From contig JAIXYP010000045.1 of the NCBI GenBank assembly GCA_027490155.1, positions 1 to 64,000 of the forward strand: 64,000 bases of DNA. Direction: 5' to 3'. The notes beneath the pieces were generated by a model. It was not told the DNA's origin, searched no databases, and saw only the letters and a program-made list of their open reading frames with translations. This document shows positions 28,757 through 39,500 of the stretch, piece after piece. Origin of the DNA: Cytophagaceae bacterium. Its GTDB lineage: Bacteria > Bacteroidota > Bacteroidia > Cytophagales > Flexibacteraceae. Positions within the stretch are counted from its first letter, which is position 1, and each line of letters begins with the position of its first letter. Made by a program: the position numbers and the translations under genes.

Positions 28757-31700
28757 ATGAACCAAATCAGTTGGCAGAGAGCCCTGGCTCTGTTGTCGTT
28801 ACTATTGTGCCTCTCAGTAGGCGCATTCGCTCAGGAAGAGCTGAAAATTAGAGGCCTCGTAAAAGGCGGAGACGATGGCGAACCACTTGTGGGTGCTGCA
28901 GTCCAGCTTGTAGGCGGCAAAGCGATCCCGACGAACGTGGAAGGCAAATTCGAACTCAGCGCCAAGATGGGCGATGTGATCGAAGTCTCGTTCTTGGGTT
29001 ATATCAAGGAGTCTATCACCATCACTGGCGACCAAGCCTTGGTTATCATCTTGGCACCTGCTAGTAAAGTAACCTCCGAAATCCTGGTCGTTGGCTACGG
29101 CACCACTAACCGAAAAGATGCCGTTGGCTCGATCGAGAAAGTTAGCAGCAAGGCCTTCGAGAACATTGCAATGCCCAGCTTTGACGCTGGTCTTCAAGGT
29201 CGGGCTGCAGGTGTGAGCATCACGCAACAGTCTGGTGTGCTTGGGTCAGCCGTTAAAGTCAACATCAGGGGCAACAATGCCATCACAGGCAACGGTAACC
29301 CACTGATCGTGATCGATGGTATGATCCTGTATAGCGGTTCGCTAGGTAACAATGACCTTAGCTCGCGTGACTCTCCAGTCAATGCATCTAACTACAACAC
29401 TCTAGCTAACCTAGACCCGAACGATATCGAAAGTGTTGACATCTTGAAGGATGCTAGTGCTACGGCTATCTATGGTGCGCGTGCTGCTGGTGGTGTCATG
29501 ATCATCACGACCAAGTCTGGCAAGTCAGGCAAGACAAAGTTTAACGCAGGATACTATGCTGGTTTTAACCAGACCACACGCAAACTGCCTATGCTGAATG
29601 GGCCAGAGTGGATGAGTCTTTATAATGAGGCTCGGGTTAATGATGGTTTGCAGCCATTGAGTGGCAACCAGACCTTCAACGTCAATGGCATCAACCTGAC
29701 CCCGAACACCATTGCCAACACCAATTGGCAAGACGAAATTTTCCGCCAAGGGATTGTACAGAACGCAACATTATCTGCATCTGGTGGCACTGATAAAAGC
29801 CGCTTCTTTATTGGTGGATCTTATCGTACTGACGAAGGTATGCTGCAAGGCAACAAGTTTGACCGCTTTAACGTCAGGGCCAACCTCAAGAACAATGCGA
29901 CAGATTGGCTAGAGATTGGTATCCAGGTTAACCCTGCATACACCAAAAACAGGATGGTTCCGACCAGCTTTAATGGTGGTATTGGTGCAGCACAGTCAAA
30001 CGCCTTGCCAATTTTCGGTACACGTAATGCTGATGGATCTTACTTCGGTACGCAAAGAGCGCAAGGTTACAATACAGGCAACAACCCACTAGCCGCACTT
30101 GAGAACGAATACCTGTCCAACACCTTTAATATGTTGGGCAACGTTTATGCTGAGATCAAATTTTTGCCTGAGTTGAAGTTCCGGACCAGCTACCAAATTA
30201 ACTATACCAGCCAAAGGGAAAGTTTCTACACTAGTGGGATCAACCGCTATGCCAACTTTAATGTCAATGGCCGTGATACAACTTTTGGCCTTGCAGACCT
30301 TAAGGAGCGTACTGTCAATGCCCTCAACTGGATGACGAGCAACTATTTCACCTACGAAAAGACTTTTGCATCGGTACATAACTTAAAAGCCGTTGCTGGT
30401 TTTGAGCTTAATGCCATCGACCAAGAAGATGTGGGTTGGTTCACGAACAACGGGGCTGCAGGATTTTCTAATCCTTATGCACGTCGTCTGAGCAGCAGCA
30501 TCGCATGGTCTCAATTTGCAACCGATCAGCAAAAGGGTACCTCACCAACCACAGGCTACAACTCTTTCTTCTTGCAGCGTTGGGATAGCTATTTTGGTCG
30601 TGTATCATACAACTATGACCGCAAGTACATCGCTGAGTTTAGCGTACGTACCGATGGTACCAGCAATTTTGGTCCTGATCGTCGTTACGGTTTCTTCTGG
30701 TCAGTTGGTGCTGGCTGGAACATGAGCGACGAAACATGGTTTTCCGCTGCATTGCCATTTGTCAACTTATCTAAAATCCGCGCCAGCTACGGTGCCGCTG
30801 GTGACCCTGGTGCCATTCCGTTTGGCTGGGAAGCTACTTATGGTATTTCGGGCGGATACCAAGGTGTTAATGGTCTGAGCCTTAACCGTCTTGCCAACCC
30901 GATCCTGCAGTGGGCTAACTCACGCAAGTTTGATGTGTCATTGGACTATGGATTGTTCAACAACCGAATCTCTGGTACTTTGACTTACTTCAATACCGTC
31001 AATACCGCTATTTTGGTTAACCGTGGTGTGCCATCAAGTGCTACAGGTTACATCCAGACCGTGTATCTGAACGACAAAAATGCTGAGGTAGTTAACCAAG
31101 GTGTCGAGTTCACGATCAACTCAATCAACGTTGATATGCCAAACTCTTTGCGTTGGAGCTCGAACTTGAACTTGACTTTCTTGCGCAACAAGGTGACCAA
31201 CACCAATGGCCTAGGCCCAGATGCCTTCGGTGATAGCCCAGGTGATACCCGTGTTATCCAAGGACAGCCACTGGGTATCAGCTTCTTGGCGCAGTCTGCC
31301 GGGGTTGACCCTCAGACTGGTAAGGAAATGATCTATGTTGTTGATGCCAATGGCAACCGGACCGGAGCTGTTGTTGAGGCGAATGCCACCACAGTCCCAG
31401 AAAACCGCGTAGCAATAGGAAATCCGCAACCAACTGTATATGGTGGCTTTACTAACGAGCTGAGCTTCAAAGGCTTTGACCTTAGTTTCTTGTTCAGCTT
31501 TAGCCTTGGCAACACTGTCTATGACGATGGTGGCAAACGCCAAATCGGTGGCTTCAGCACAACCTGGAACCAACGTCGTGAAGTGTTGGAGCGCTGGCAA
31601 AAACCTGGGGATGTAACCTCTGTCCCTCGTTTGACCTCTAATACCTCTGCTGGTAACTGGAACAATATTGACCGTTTCTTGTATGATGGCTCGTTTGTCC

Positions 31701-31945
31701 GCCTCAAGAACATCACTTTAGGTTATACCATCCCACGCGAATGGTCTTCCAAAATGAAACTTGCTAGCTGCCGTGTGTTCGTCGGAGGTACAAACCTTTT
31801 GACCTTCACAAGGTTCCCAGGGTTTGACCCTGAAGTGTCACGGTATCAGTTCAGCGCAACAGATGGCAATATTGCCGCTAGTGCGCCCTACCTCGCAACT
31901 CCACAGATGATGACTTTCATCGGTGGTTTCAACATCGGATTCTAA
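28757..31945 (+). CDS. susC: SusC/RagA-type TonB-dependent outer-membrane transporter
   Basis: The 1062-residue protein has a signal peptide (ALALLSLLLCLSVGAFAQ), a carboxypeptidase-regulatory-like beta-sandwich (about 30-105), the TonB box EILVVGYGT, a plug domain with GLQGRAAGVSITQQSG and IRGNNAITGNGNPLIVIDG, and a 22-strand barrel ending in the outer-membrane signature GGFNIGF. It would import oligosaccharides captured by the SusD partner that follows 33 nt later. The gene opens a four-gene unit divergent from a GH31 enzyme. Confidence 0.96.
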   Translation: MNQISWQRALALLSLLLCLSVGAFAQEELKIRGLVKGGDDGEPLVGAAVQLVGGKAIPTNVEGKFELSAKMGDVIEVSFLGYIKESITITGDQALVIILAPASKVTSEILVVGYGTTNRKDAVGSIEKVSSKAFENIAMPSFDAGLQGRAAGVSITQQSGVLGSAVKVNIRGNNAITGNGNPLIVIDGMILYSGSLGNNDLSSRDSPVNASNYNTLANLDPNDIESVDILKDASATAIYGARAAGGVMIITTKSGKSGKTKFNAGYYAGFNQTTRKLPMLNGPEWMSLYNEARVNDGLQPLSGNQTFNVNGINLTPNTIANTNWQDEIFRQGIVQNATLSASGGTDKSRFFIGGSYRTDEGMLQGNKFDRFNVRANLKNNATDWLEIGIQVNPAYTKNRMVPTSFNGGIGAAQSNALPIFGTRNADGSYFGTQRAQGYNTGNNPLAALENEYLSNTFNMLGNVYAEIKFLPELKFRTSYQINYTSQRESFYTSGINRYANFNVNGRDTTFGLADLKERTVNALNWMTSNYFTYEKTFASVHNLKAVAGFELNAIDQEDVGWFTNNGAAGFSNPYARRLSSSIAWSQFATDQQKGTSPTTGYNSFFLQRWDSYFGRVSYNYDRKYIAEFSVRTDGTSNFGPDRRYGFFWSVGAGWNMSDETWFSAALPFVNLSKIRASYGAAGDPGAIPFGWEATYGISGGYQGVNGLSLNRLANPILQWANSRKFDVSLDYGLFNNRISGTLTYFNTVNTAILVNRGVPSSATGYIQTVYLNDKNAEVVNQGVEFTINSINVDMPNSLRWSSNLNLTFLRNKVTNTNGLGPDAFGDSPGDTRVIQGQPLGISFLAQSAGVDPQTGKEMIYVVDANGNRTGAVVEANATTVPENRVAIGNPQPTVYGGFTNELSFKGFDLSFLFSFSLGNTVYDDGGKRQIGGFSTTWNQRREVLERWQKPGDVTSVPRLTSNTSAGNWNNIDRFLYDGSFVRLKNITLGYTIPREWSSKMKLASCRVFVGGTNLLTFTRFPGFDPEVSRYQFSATDGNIAASAPYLATPQMMTFIGGFNIGF

Positions 31946-31978
31946 TCAACCCCATCCACCAAAAAAACAGCTATCAAC

Positions 31979-33379
31979 ATGAAAAAGATTCTGATCAATG
32001 GGTTGGTTATGGCGTCCTTAGCTCTTGGCTCGTGCCAGCAGTTTCTGGATATCCGCCAACCAGACGTAACACCTTATGACAAGGCCCTTAATGACGTTAA
32101 CAACGTAGAGGCCTTGATGCGTACGACCTACAACGACCTCCAAGGATACAACAACTTTGTCCGGAGCAGTACCATGTTTGGGGACGAGGTTGATATCTCG
32201 CGCCAAAGCCAAGACCAGTTTGGGGCAGATTATATCACCCGCAACTTTGGTCGGTTCAACGGTATTGGGGAGGGTCTCTGGTCAGTTGGGTACTCTGGTA
32301 TCTTTAGGTCCAACCAAATTATCAAGGCGACCCTTGCTAACGAGTATACCACATCGGCCCCAATTAGGTCACGTCTTTTGGGCGAAGCCTACTTCATCCG
32401 TGGCTACATGCACTTTGAGCTATGCCGCCAGTTTGCCCTGCCCTACAGTGCTGGCAAAACTAACCCAGGTGTCGTAATCAGGACGGTGGCCCCAGCCTTT
32501 GCAGACGAAGTGCAAGTAGTACCTCGTGCAACGCTTGAAGCTACATATGGACAGGCTATTGCTGACATTAAAGCTTCGCTAGACCTTTTGCCTGAAACAC
32601 CGGCCAACGGACGCCTTGGCAAAGATGCTGCCCGTGCTGCTTTGGCCCGTATCTACTTCAACATGGTTGAGGACGGATCTTCTGCTAATTATCAGGAGGC
32701 TAAAACGTATTGTGACCAACTAGTGCAGTCGGGCAAATACAAAGTAACCTTGCCGATGAATACCTTCAGCTTTGATATTAGCCGTCGTGGTATCATCAAG
32801 GCCGATACTGGTATCATCTTTGAGCTTACCAACACCTTGAGCGATGATGCTGGTGGTAGCCTAGCTGGTGCCTTTTGGGGTAACACTGCTGACAACGTCT
32901 TCACACCTATCCTGACAGGTTCTGGTAGCCTTTTGTTAGCACTCCGCAATTTTGGTGGCCTGCGTTATGACACACTTGTGCTAAACCGCGATGGTGCCCG
33001 CCCCTACACCGCCAAATACGCTGGTGGTACAGGTATTCCGTTCAAGAACACTCCTGTTTTCCGTTATGCGGAGGTCTTGTTGACCCGTGCGGAGGCTAAC
33101 CTCCAAGCAGGAGGAGACGTCCCTACATCGTTGGCAGACCTTAACGCAGTGCAAGCAGCTGCACGCGCACCACTGACCACTACTACTGACCGTGATCAGT
33201 TGCTTGATGCAATCAGGCTTGAGCGCCGAGTAGAGTTACATCTAGAAGGAGATCGTTATCACGAGTTGCGCCGCTTGAAGTCAACAAATATCCGCGGGGC
33301 GAGTTATAATGATAGTAAGTCGTTCTTCCAGATTCCGAACTCCGAACAAAGGGCCAACCCGACCATTGTGCTCAACTAA
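31979..33379 (+). CDS. susD: SusD/RagB-type glycan-binding surface lipoprotein
   Basis: The 466-residue protein has a lipoprotein signal (MKKILINGLVMASLALGSC, lipidated Cys19) followed by FLDIRQPDVTPYD, as in SusD. The TPR-like helical scaffold shows GEAYFIRGYMHFELCRQFA, and the C-terminal part has RYAEVLLTRAEANLQAG and LDAIRLERRVELHLEGDRYHELRR, standard RagB/SusD features. It forms the lid on the SusC channel and binds glycan at the cell surface. Confidence 0.96.
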   Translation: MKKILINGLVMASLALGSCQQFLDIRQPDVTPYDKALNDVNNVEALMRTTYNDLQGYNNFVRSSTMFGDEVDISRQSQDQFGADYITRNFGRFNGIGEGLWSVGYSGIFRSNQIIKATLANEYTTSAPIRSRLLGEAYFIRGYMHFELCRQFALPYSAGKTNPGVVIRTVAPAFADEVQVVPRATLEATYGQAIADIKASLDLLPETPANGRLGKDAARAALARIYFNMVEDGSSANYQEAKTYCDQLVQSGKYKVTLPMNTFSFDISRRGIIKADTGIIFELTNTLSDDAGGSLAGAFWGNTADNVFTPILTGSGSLLLALRNFGGLRYDTLVLNRDGARPYTAKYAGGTGIPFKNTPVFRYAEVLLTRAEANLQAGGDVPTSLADLNAVQAAARAPLTTTTDRDQLLDAIRLERRVELHLEGDRYHELRRLKSTNIRGASYNDSKSFFQIPNSEQRANPTIVLN

Positions 33380-33440
33380 ACTGAACGGGTACAATTACCC
33401 ACAAATCAATCCACCAACCAGACTAACCACTAAATAGTCT

Positions 33441-33995
33441 ATGTTACATTCAATCATCAAGGGTATGGTGTTCGTGGCAGTGCTTGCCATGGCCATCAGC
33501 TGCCGACCAAAAACGGACTTTCCGGAGGCTGGCGGCGACTATAACACACCCGACGCAGTTAAGGGCAACTGGAAACTGCAAAGTGTTATCCAGATCGACG
33601 AAGGTGCTGTGTCCAAGAACTTCCCTGATAAGGCAAAGTTCCTTGACCTGACGCCCATGTTTGCTGGCACAACTAATGTTCGGCTTGCCATCAATGGTGA
33701 CTCTAGCTTTGTGTTGAGCAATCCTGACTCGTCTGCTGCTGTAATGCTACCTAGCGGAGCCAATATGCGCTGGCGCCTAGTTGACCCTACCAATTTGGCG
33801 GGTCAATTACCGATCAACCAAGCACGTTACCTCCAGATCTATCGTCGTGATAATGGCGTCGAGGTCGAAAGCTACAAAGTCAATTTTGGTGTGTCCTATC
33901 GTGTAGCTGCCAACAAACTAGCACTGCGCGTTTCGCGCAGGACATCTGATGGCACTCCGTACACCAGCTATGACTACAACTTCGTTCGTAACTAA
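33441..33995 (+). CDS. DUF5004-like lipoprotein of the SusCD locus
   Basis: The 184-residue protein has a lipoprotein signal (VFVAVLAMAISC, Cys21) and a lipocalin-like beta-rich body with GNWKLQSVIQIDE, the pattern of DUF5004 proteins found after SusD genes in this phylum. It sits 61 nt after susD in the same unit. A surface glycan-binding or accessory role is inferred from context only. Confidence 0.7.
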   Translation: MLHSIIKGMVFVAVLAMAISCRPKTDFPEAGGDYNTPDAVKGNWKLQSVIQIDEGAVSKNFPDKAKFLDLTPMFAGTTNVRLAINGDSSFVLSNPDSSAAVMLPSGANMRWRLVDPTNLAGQLPINQARYLQIYRRDNGVEVESYKVNFGVSYRVAANKLALRVSRRTSDGTPYTSYDYNFVRN

Positions 33996-34028
33996 TCACT
34001 AAACCATCAACCCCCCCCTTCAAGAACC

Positions 34029-34862
34029 ATGTTTAAGAAACTATTCGTGTGGGTGATCGCGATGGTGGCGACACTTGCCGTCCAGGCACAGTCGTTCACG
34101 GTGACACCTGCCAATGCAACAGCCGAAGATCAGATTACGATCACGATCGACGTAACTGGCTTCGCAACTTTTAATGGCGTTACGCCACTTTATCTATGGG
34201 CCTGGTCAAACCTTGGGGATGCCCCTAATGGTACCTGGAACAGTAGCAACGAGTCTGCTAAGATGACACAGGATCCGAACAACCCAAATATCTGGTCGTT
34301 CAAGATGATCCCGGCTCAGTACTATGGCAAACCAGCTGGTGGCTTTACCTTTATCGGCTTCCTGGTTAAGGGCAAGGATGGTACTGGCGACATCAAAACT
34401 GGTGATCAAACCAAACAGCTTGATCCGATTGCATTTAACGATGCTGCAGTCCGCCGTTTCCCGTCTAAGTTTACCGAGGACGACATCTTGACCGTGTTTT
34501 ACGATAAGACGCTCGACAACAATACGACGATGAAGAACACCAATGACATCAGTGTCTTCACCCAGGTGCAGGTAACAGATGCTAACGGTGTCGTGAGCAA
34601 CTGGACATATACTCCGTATGAGTGGCCCAACATTGCAACTGCAGGACCTGATAGCAAAGTTAAAATGGTACAGGTGTCTGACTCATTGTACCGTTGGACC
34701 ATCATCCCGAAGAAGTTTTTTGCTGGGCTGCAACCAGGCGAAACTATTAGCAAAATCAAGGTACACGTTCGTAGTACTGCCACCCCAGACTTCAGCGGTG
34801 CCAATGGTCCTGCTGCTAGCAAAGGTGACGAGATCTACTCTACCGAGCCTAAGCGTCCGTAA
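34029..34862 (+). CDS. Secreted accessory protein, possible SusE/F analogue
   Basis: The 277-residue protein starts with a signal peptide (MFKKLFVWVIAMVATLAVQAQ) without a lipobox Cys. It contains two similar beta-sandwich-like halves: one with LYLWAWSNLGDAPNGTW and WSFKMIPAQYYG, one with YTPYEWPN and YRWTIIPKKFF. Aromatic residues at these places resemble starch-binding modules of SusE/SusF and DUF4961-type proteins. As last gene of the SusCD unit, just ahead of a terminator, it may bind glycan; this is inference. The ending STEPKRP has no sorting-domain look. Confidence 0.6.
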   Translation: MFKKLFVWVIAMVATLAVQAQSFTVTPANATAEDQITITIDVTGFATFNGVTPLYLWAWSNLGDAPNGTWNSSNESAKMTQDPNNPNIWSFKMIPAQYYGKPAGGFTFIGFLVKGKDGTGDIKTGDQTKQLDPIAFNDAAVRRFPSKFTEDDILTVFYDKTLDNNTTMKNTNDISVFTQVQVTDANGVVSNWTYTPYEWPNIATAGPDSKVKMVQVSDSLYRWTIIPKKFFAGLQPGETISKIKVHVRSTATPDFSGANGPAASKGDEIYSTEPKRP

Positions 34863-34934
34863 TTTGAGCTTATCCTTAATGTGTTTTAGGCACTAACGAG
34901 GTAACCTTCGTGTTACAAACATAATCCCAACTCA

Positions 34935-34973
34935 AAATAGCCCCTCGAGCTTTTGCCCGAGGGGCTATTTGGT
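34935..34973 (+). terminator. Terminator of the SusCD unit
   Basis: A perfect 13-bp stem (34935-34947 with 34958-34970, AAATAGCCCCTCG) with a 10-nt loop and T-rich 3' side. Confidence 0.9.
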
Positions 34974-35250
34974 TTTGGGCGTATAGGCACGGTCCTTATT
35001 GAGGCCTCAAGAGGGTGTTTTTAGTTTGGATGACGGATTGGCGAAGGTGGTTTTCGGCAATATTTTCGGTATTTTGTGATGGAAATCGTCAGGGACTTCG
35101 TGCTATACTGAATGTGCCATGTCTATTTTGTCACCTGACAATTATCATGTCATAAAGCATGGCCTCTGGCATTCTTTGTGGTCTGATTCCAAGTTCTGAC
35201 CAGTCGTTAGTAGTTTCGATAGCATACCCAATAATCCGATCCTCAACCAG

Positions 35251-36501
35251 ATGAAAATCCTACATACAGCAGACTGGCACCTTGGTGCAAAACTTGGCAC
35301 TTATGACCGTCTGGAAGAGCAGACAGATGTCTTGGCTGAAATCGTCCGGATTGCAGACCAAGAACAGGTGGATCTGGTACTGATTGCTGGGGACTTGTTT
35401 GATACGTTCAACCCAGGTAGTGCAGCCGAGGATTTACTTTACCGTACGTTGGTATCCCTGACCAACCGAGGTCAACGGGCTGTAATAGCAATTGCTGGTA
35501 ATCATGACTCGCCAGAAAAGATTGTTACGACTGTCCACATGGCGCGTAGCCTTGGAATCTTGCTTGTTGGCGCTCCTAATGTTGTTCCGGACCAGATCAA
35601 TGTACCAGGCCACGTCCTTACCAAAAAGGTCGCAAATGGGTTTGTTGAGCTGGATTTTAAGGGGCTAAACCATCCCGTCCGGATCCTGACAACGCCTTAT
35701 GCCAATGACAAACGCATGATGACCTATTTAGGCCGTGAGGGAGATGAGAATCAAATAACCATTGAGGACATCCTACGAGACCATTGGGCAGGTTTGGCAG
35801 GCGACCATTGTGACCAGCATGGCGTCAACCTATTGGTGGCGCACCAGTTCATGACTCGCAGAGGTGGGCAGCAGTATGCCGAGCCTGAGGGCGAACGTAA
35901 AGTTCTGCATGTTGGGGGTACTTTGGGTCTTCATACGGATATCATCCCTGAGGGCATTCAGTATGTTGCCCTTGGGCATTTGCATAACAAGATCGAGGTC
36001 CAGACTAGCCCAATGCCTGTTGTTTATAGCAGTAGTCCGCTGGCTTATAGTTTTAGTGAGGCTAGCCAAACCAAATATGTATCGATCATTGACGTGGAGC
36101 CCAGTACGCCTGCCGATGTTCGGTTTGTGCCGCTAAGTGCAGGTAAACGCTTAATGCGCCAAACCTTCTTGTCAGCGGCTGAGGCTGTAGAGTGGCTGAC
36201 GGCAAACCAAGACTGCCTAGTGGAAGTCTCAATCAAAACCAAGGAAAGCCTAACTGCTGCTGAGGTCAGTTTGATCAAAAGAGCACACCCTGGTATCATT
36301 GGTCAGCCAATCCCGATTGCCGAAGATGAAGCTGATAGCAGCGACAACCACCTACGTCTAAACAGAATTTTGGCAGAAAGTGGGCTAGACATCAGTGCCC
36401 TCTTCCGTGACTATTACAAGTCAGTTAATCAGCAAGAGCCTAACCCAGAGCTCTTGGCCCTGTTTGACGAGCTTGTAGCCCAAGATGACGACCAAGCCTA
36501 G
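35251..36501 (+). CDS. sbcD: Exonuclease subunit SbcD
   Basis: The 416-residue protein has the calcineurin-like phosphoesterase motifs in order: HTADWHLGAKLG, AGDLFDTFNPG, AGNHDSPEK, VAHQFM and LGHLHNK, all metal ligands present. A C-terminal capping region follows. With SbcC it forms the Mre11/Rad50-type nuclease that opens hairpins and processes DNA ends. sbcC follows after 65 nt. No promoter box was recognised in the 280 nt after the preceding terminator. Confidence 0.96.
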   Translation: MKILHTADWHLGAKLGTYDRLEEQTDVLAEIVRIADQEQVDLVLIAGDLFDTFNPGSAAEDLLYRTLVSLTNRGQRAVIAIAGNHDSPEKIVTTVHMARSLGILLVGAPNVVPDQINVPGHVLTKKVANGFVELDFKGLNHPVRILTTPYANDKRMMTYLGREGDENQITIEDILRDHWAGLAGDHCDQHGVNLLVAHQFMTRRGGQQYAEPEGERKVLHVGGTLGLHTDIIPEGIQYVALGHLHNKIEVQTSPMPVVYSSSPLAYSFSEASQTKYVSIIDVEPSTPADVRFVPLSAGKRLMRQTFLSAAEAVEWLTANQDCLVEVSIKTKESLTAAEVSLIKRAHPGIIGQPIPIAEDEADSSDNHLRLNRILAESGLDISALFRDYYKSVNQQEPNPELLALFDELVAQDDDQA

Positions 36502-36566
36502 CTTTCGAAACAGACGCATTGCAACCATACTCATCCCACTAAAATCCGACCTTATATTACTAAGAT

Positions 36567-39500
36567 ATGCTACCTATTTCGCTCAGATTCAAAGGATTAC
36601 ATAGCTACAAACAAGCCGTTAGTATCGATTTTAGGACGCTAGTGGATGCCCAGCTTTTCGGTATTTTTGGTGCAACAGGTAGTGGCAAAAGCACCATCCT
36701 TGAGGCAATAACGCTGGCTCTATTCGGCGAAAGCGAAAGGCTAGGTTCAACCAATTTATCATCAATGGTGAACCTGTCGGCCACTGAGATGTGGATTGAA
36801 TTTGAGTTTTGCCAACAAGGGGCTGATTATCTATTCGAGCTGAAGTACACCCGTGCCAAAGGAGATCTTGATCGAGCAGCGACGGTCTATCATCATAAAG
36901 CAGCCAAGAAGGTAAACGGGCAATGGCTTCCACTTTCGGACAAGGGGCGTGAAGTCAAGACGCTTGCCACTGATATTCTGGGTATCACAGCCGATAATTT
37001 CAGGCGGACCACAATTATCCCCCAAGGTAAGTTTCAGGAGTTTCTGACGCTGAAGGGTGCTGAGCGGGGTTCGATGATGGAGAATCTTTTTAAGCTTGAG
37101 CGGTTTAACCTATCGGACAAGGTCAAGGCCCTGCGTGACAAAACAGACCAGGAATATCAGTTTGTGATTGGTCAGCTGGCTTCGATTGGTGAGGCTGATG
37201 CTACGGTAATCAAGGGGCTAGAGCAGGACTTGAGCACCCAGAAACAACAGTTGGCGACCCAACAAGCCGCTTTGCATGATCGTGGTACAACCTTAGCTCA
37301 ACAAGACAATCTCGAGCAGGTTGACCGTCGGCATAAGCAGACGCTATTGCAGTTTGAGCGGCTCACAGCCGAGCAAGCAAGTCGTGAGGCTGCCTTCCAA
37401 GAGGCAAGAAGGTATGCAAGGGCGGAGCAGGCTTTACGACCAATCCTGGATGACCTCCAACGGACGACATTGCACCAACACAAGTTGAGCCAAGATCGGG
37501 TCAATTTCGAGGCTGAGCTCAACCGCCTTGTGTTAGAAATCCAGACAAATGGGCAACAGCTAGCCGAAATATTACCGGCATACGAGTCTCGGGAGCAGCT
37601 AACTAAACAAGCTGAGGCCATCAAACAAGCGATCCAATGGCATCAGCTATCGGGTGCTGCGGCTATCGTCAGCAAGGAGATAACGAAGTATGAGGTTGCT
37701 ATTGCGGATTTAATCAACCAAAAAAAGACGCTAGAAAGTTCCCTTGTCGCCCAGCAGGCGGACGCTGTGAGGCTCCAAAAGGCAGCGGATGGAGCGGCAG
37801 ATTTGGTAGGCATTGGTGCTTGGTATCAGCGCGAAGATGACCTCAATAGGCAGATGACGGTCCTGCAAGCGGACTGGAATGCTATAGACCTAGAGGTAAG
37901 TGAAATCAACAAAGGAATCAAGGCGCTGAAAGTTAGTAGCCAGTTTGTAGTGGCGGGCATTGATCCTGCGGCCCCAAAATGGGAACAAGCCCATCAGCTG
38001 CTTAGCGAGCGGCTCGACGAACAAGATGCCTTGGTGCGCCAGTTGGCAGTCCAGCAGCAGCTTGCGGGCATGGCCCATACCCTTGAGGATGGCCAGCCCT
38101 GTCCTCTTTGTGGAGCCCTAGAACATCCCTTACCGTTGGCAGATAGTGACTTAGCGCAGGTTTACGAAGCTGCAAAAGCTGACCTCAACCTTGCCAAAAA
38201 GACGCTTCAGGCATTTGCCAGCCTCCAAACAGATTGGGAAAGGCGGCAGCATACCCTCGCAACCGCGGTAGCCAAATACAAACCGGTCAAAGAGCGTATT
38301 GCTGATATTCAGGCACAGAAAGATGCGCATCTTTCTGGTTTTGTTTGGCCGGGTTATCAAGCTGATGATCGTGCAGCTTTCAGTATTGCGCTGCACCAAC
38401 TTGAGAAAGATAAACAGGCGCTCGCCCAGCTTAAGCTGGACCAAACAAGCACGGAGACTAATATTGCTCAGCTGCAGGCCAGGATGGAACATGGCCAAGT
38501 GGTACTTTCTGCCAAGAAACAGGAAGGTGCAGGTCAGCAAGCACAGCTGAATCTGCTGAGGTCCCAGATTGATGGCCTCGGGATGCAGAACTGGGAAAAT
38601 GAGAAAATAGGATCATTGGATGCCAATGTGCAGCAGCTGACTGTCAAACGCCAAGACCTTGAGGCAAGCTACACCAAGCTAAACACCAAGGCCCAGCAGC
38701 TAGCCCTGCGTCAGAAAGCAACCGAAACAAGCCTGCAAGCTAACGGCAAACAAATGGCTGAGATCGGTACGGAGCTATCTAGGCTTCAGGTTCAGCTCAC
38801 CAAAAACCTCAATGCGCAAGGCTTTTCGTCACAGTCGGAGGCAGAGGCTTTGTTAGGTCAGTTCATCAACTACGAGCACATTGACGCTGACTATCACGCC
38901 TTCAAAGACCGACTGGCTGAGACCCAGGGCCAAATGCTAGAGCTAGAAAGGCAATTGCAAGGCGCGCCATATGATGCTGAACAGCATAGCCTTCTGAGGC
39001 TTGCGGTTGCTGAGCTCAAGCAGGAAACCGATCGGCTAATGGCTGAGGTGGCAACAATCCAGGAAAGGCTCACGACGGCCAAATCCGTACTTGCTCGTCG
39101 TGCCGTTCTGGAAAGCAAAGCGCAAAGCCTTGGTCTCCGCCAGGATAACATCAAGCGGCTTGATATGCTTTTTCGGGGACGTGGATTTGTTAACTATATC
39201 AGTGGTATCTTCTTGCGAGACGTGGTCTATGCGGCCAATCAACGTTTTAAGGTCCTTACCCGTAACCAGCTGTCGCTCGAGATCGACGACAAAACTGATT
39301 TTTATGTAAGGGACCATCTGAATTGTGGCAAACAACGCCCCGTCCGGACCCTAAGTGGTGGCCAGACCTTCCAAGCGGCTCTTTGCCTTGCCTTGGCGCT
39401 CAGCGAGCTGATTGCCAATGGTGAGAATCAGTTCTTCTTCTTGGACGAAGGGTTCGGCACCCAAGACCGCGACGCCCTCAATGATGTGGTTGCAACCCTA

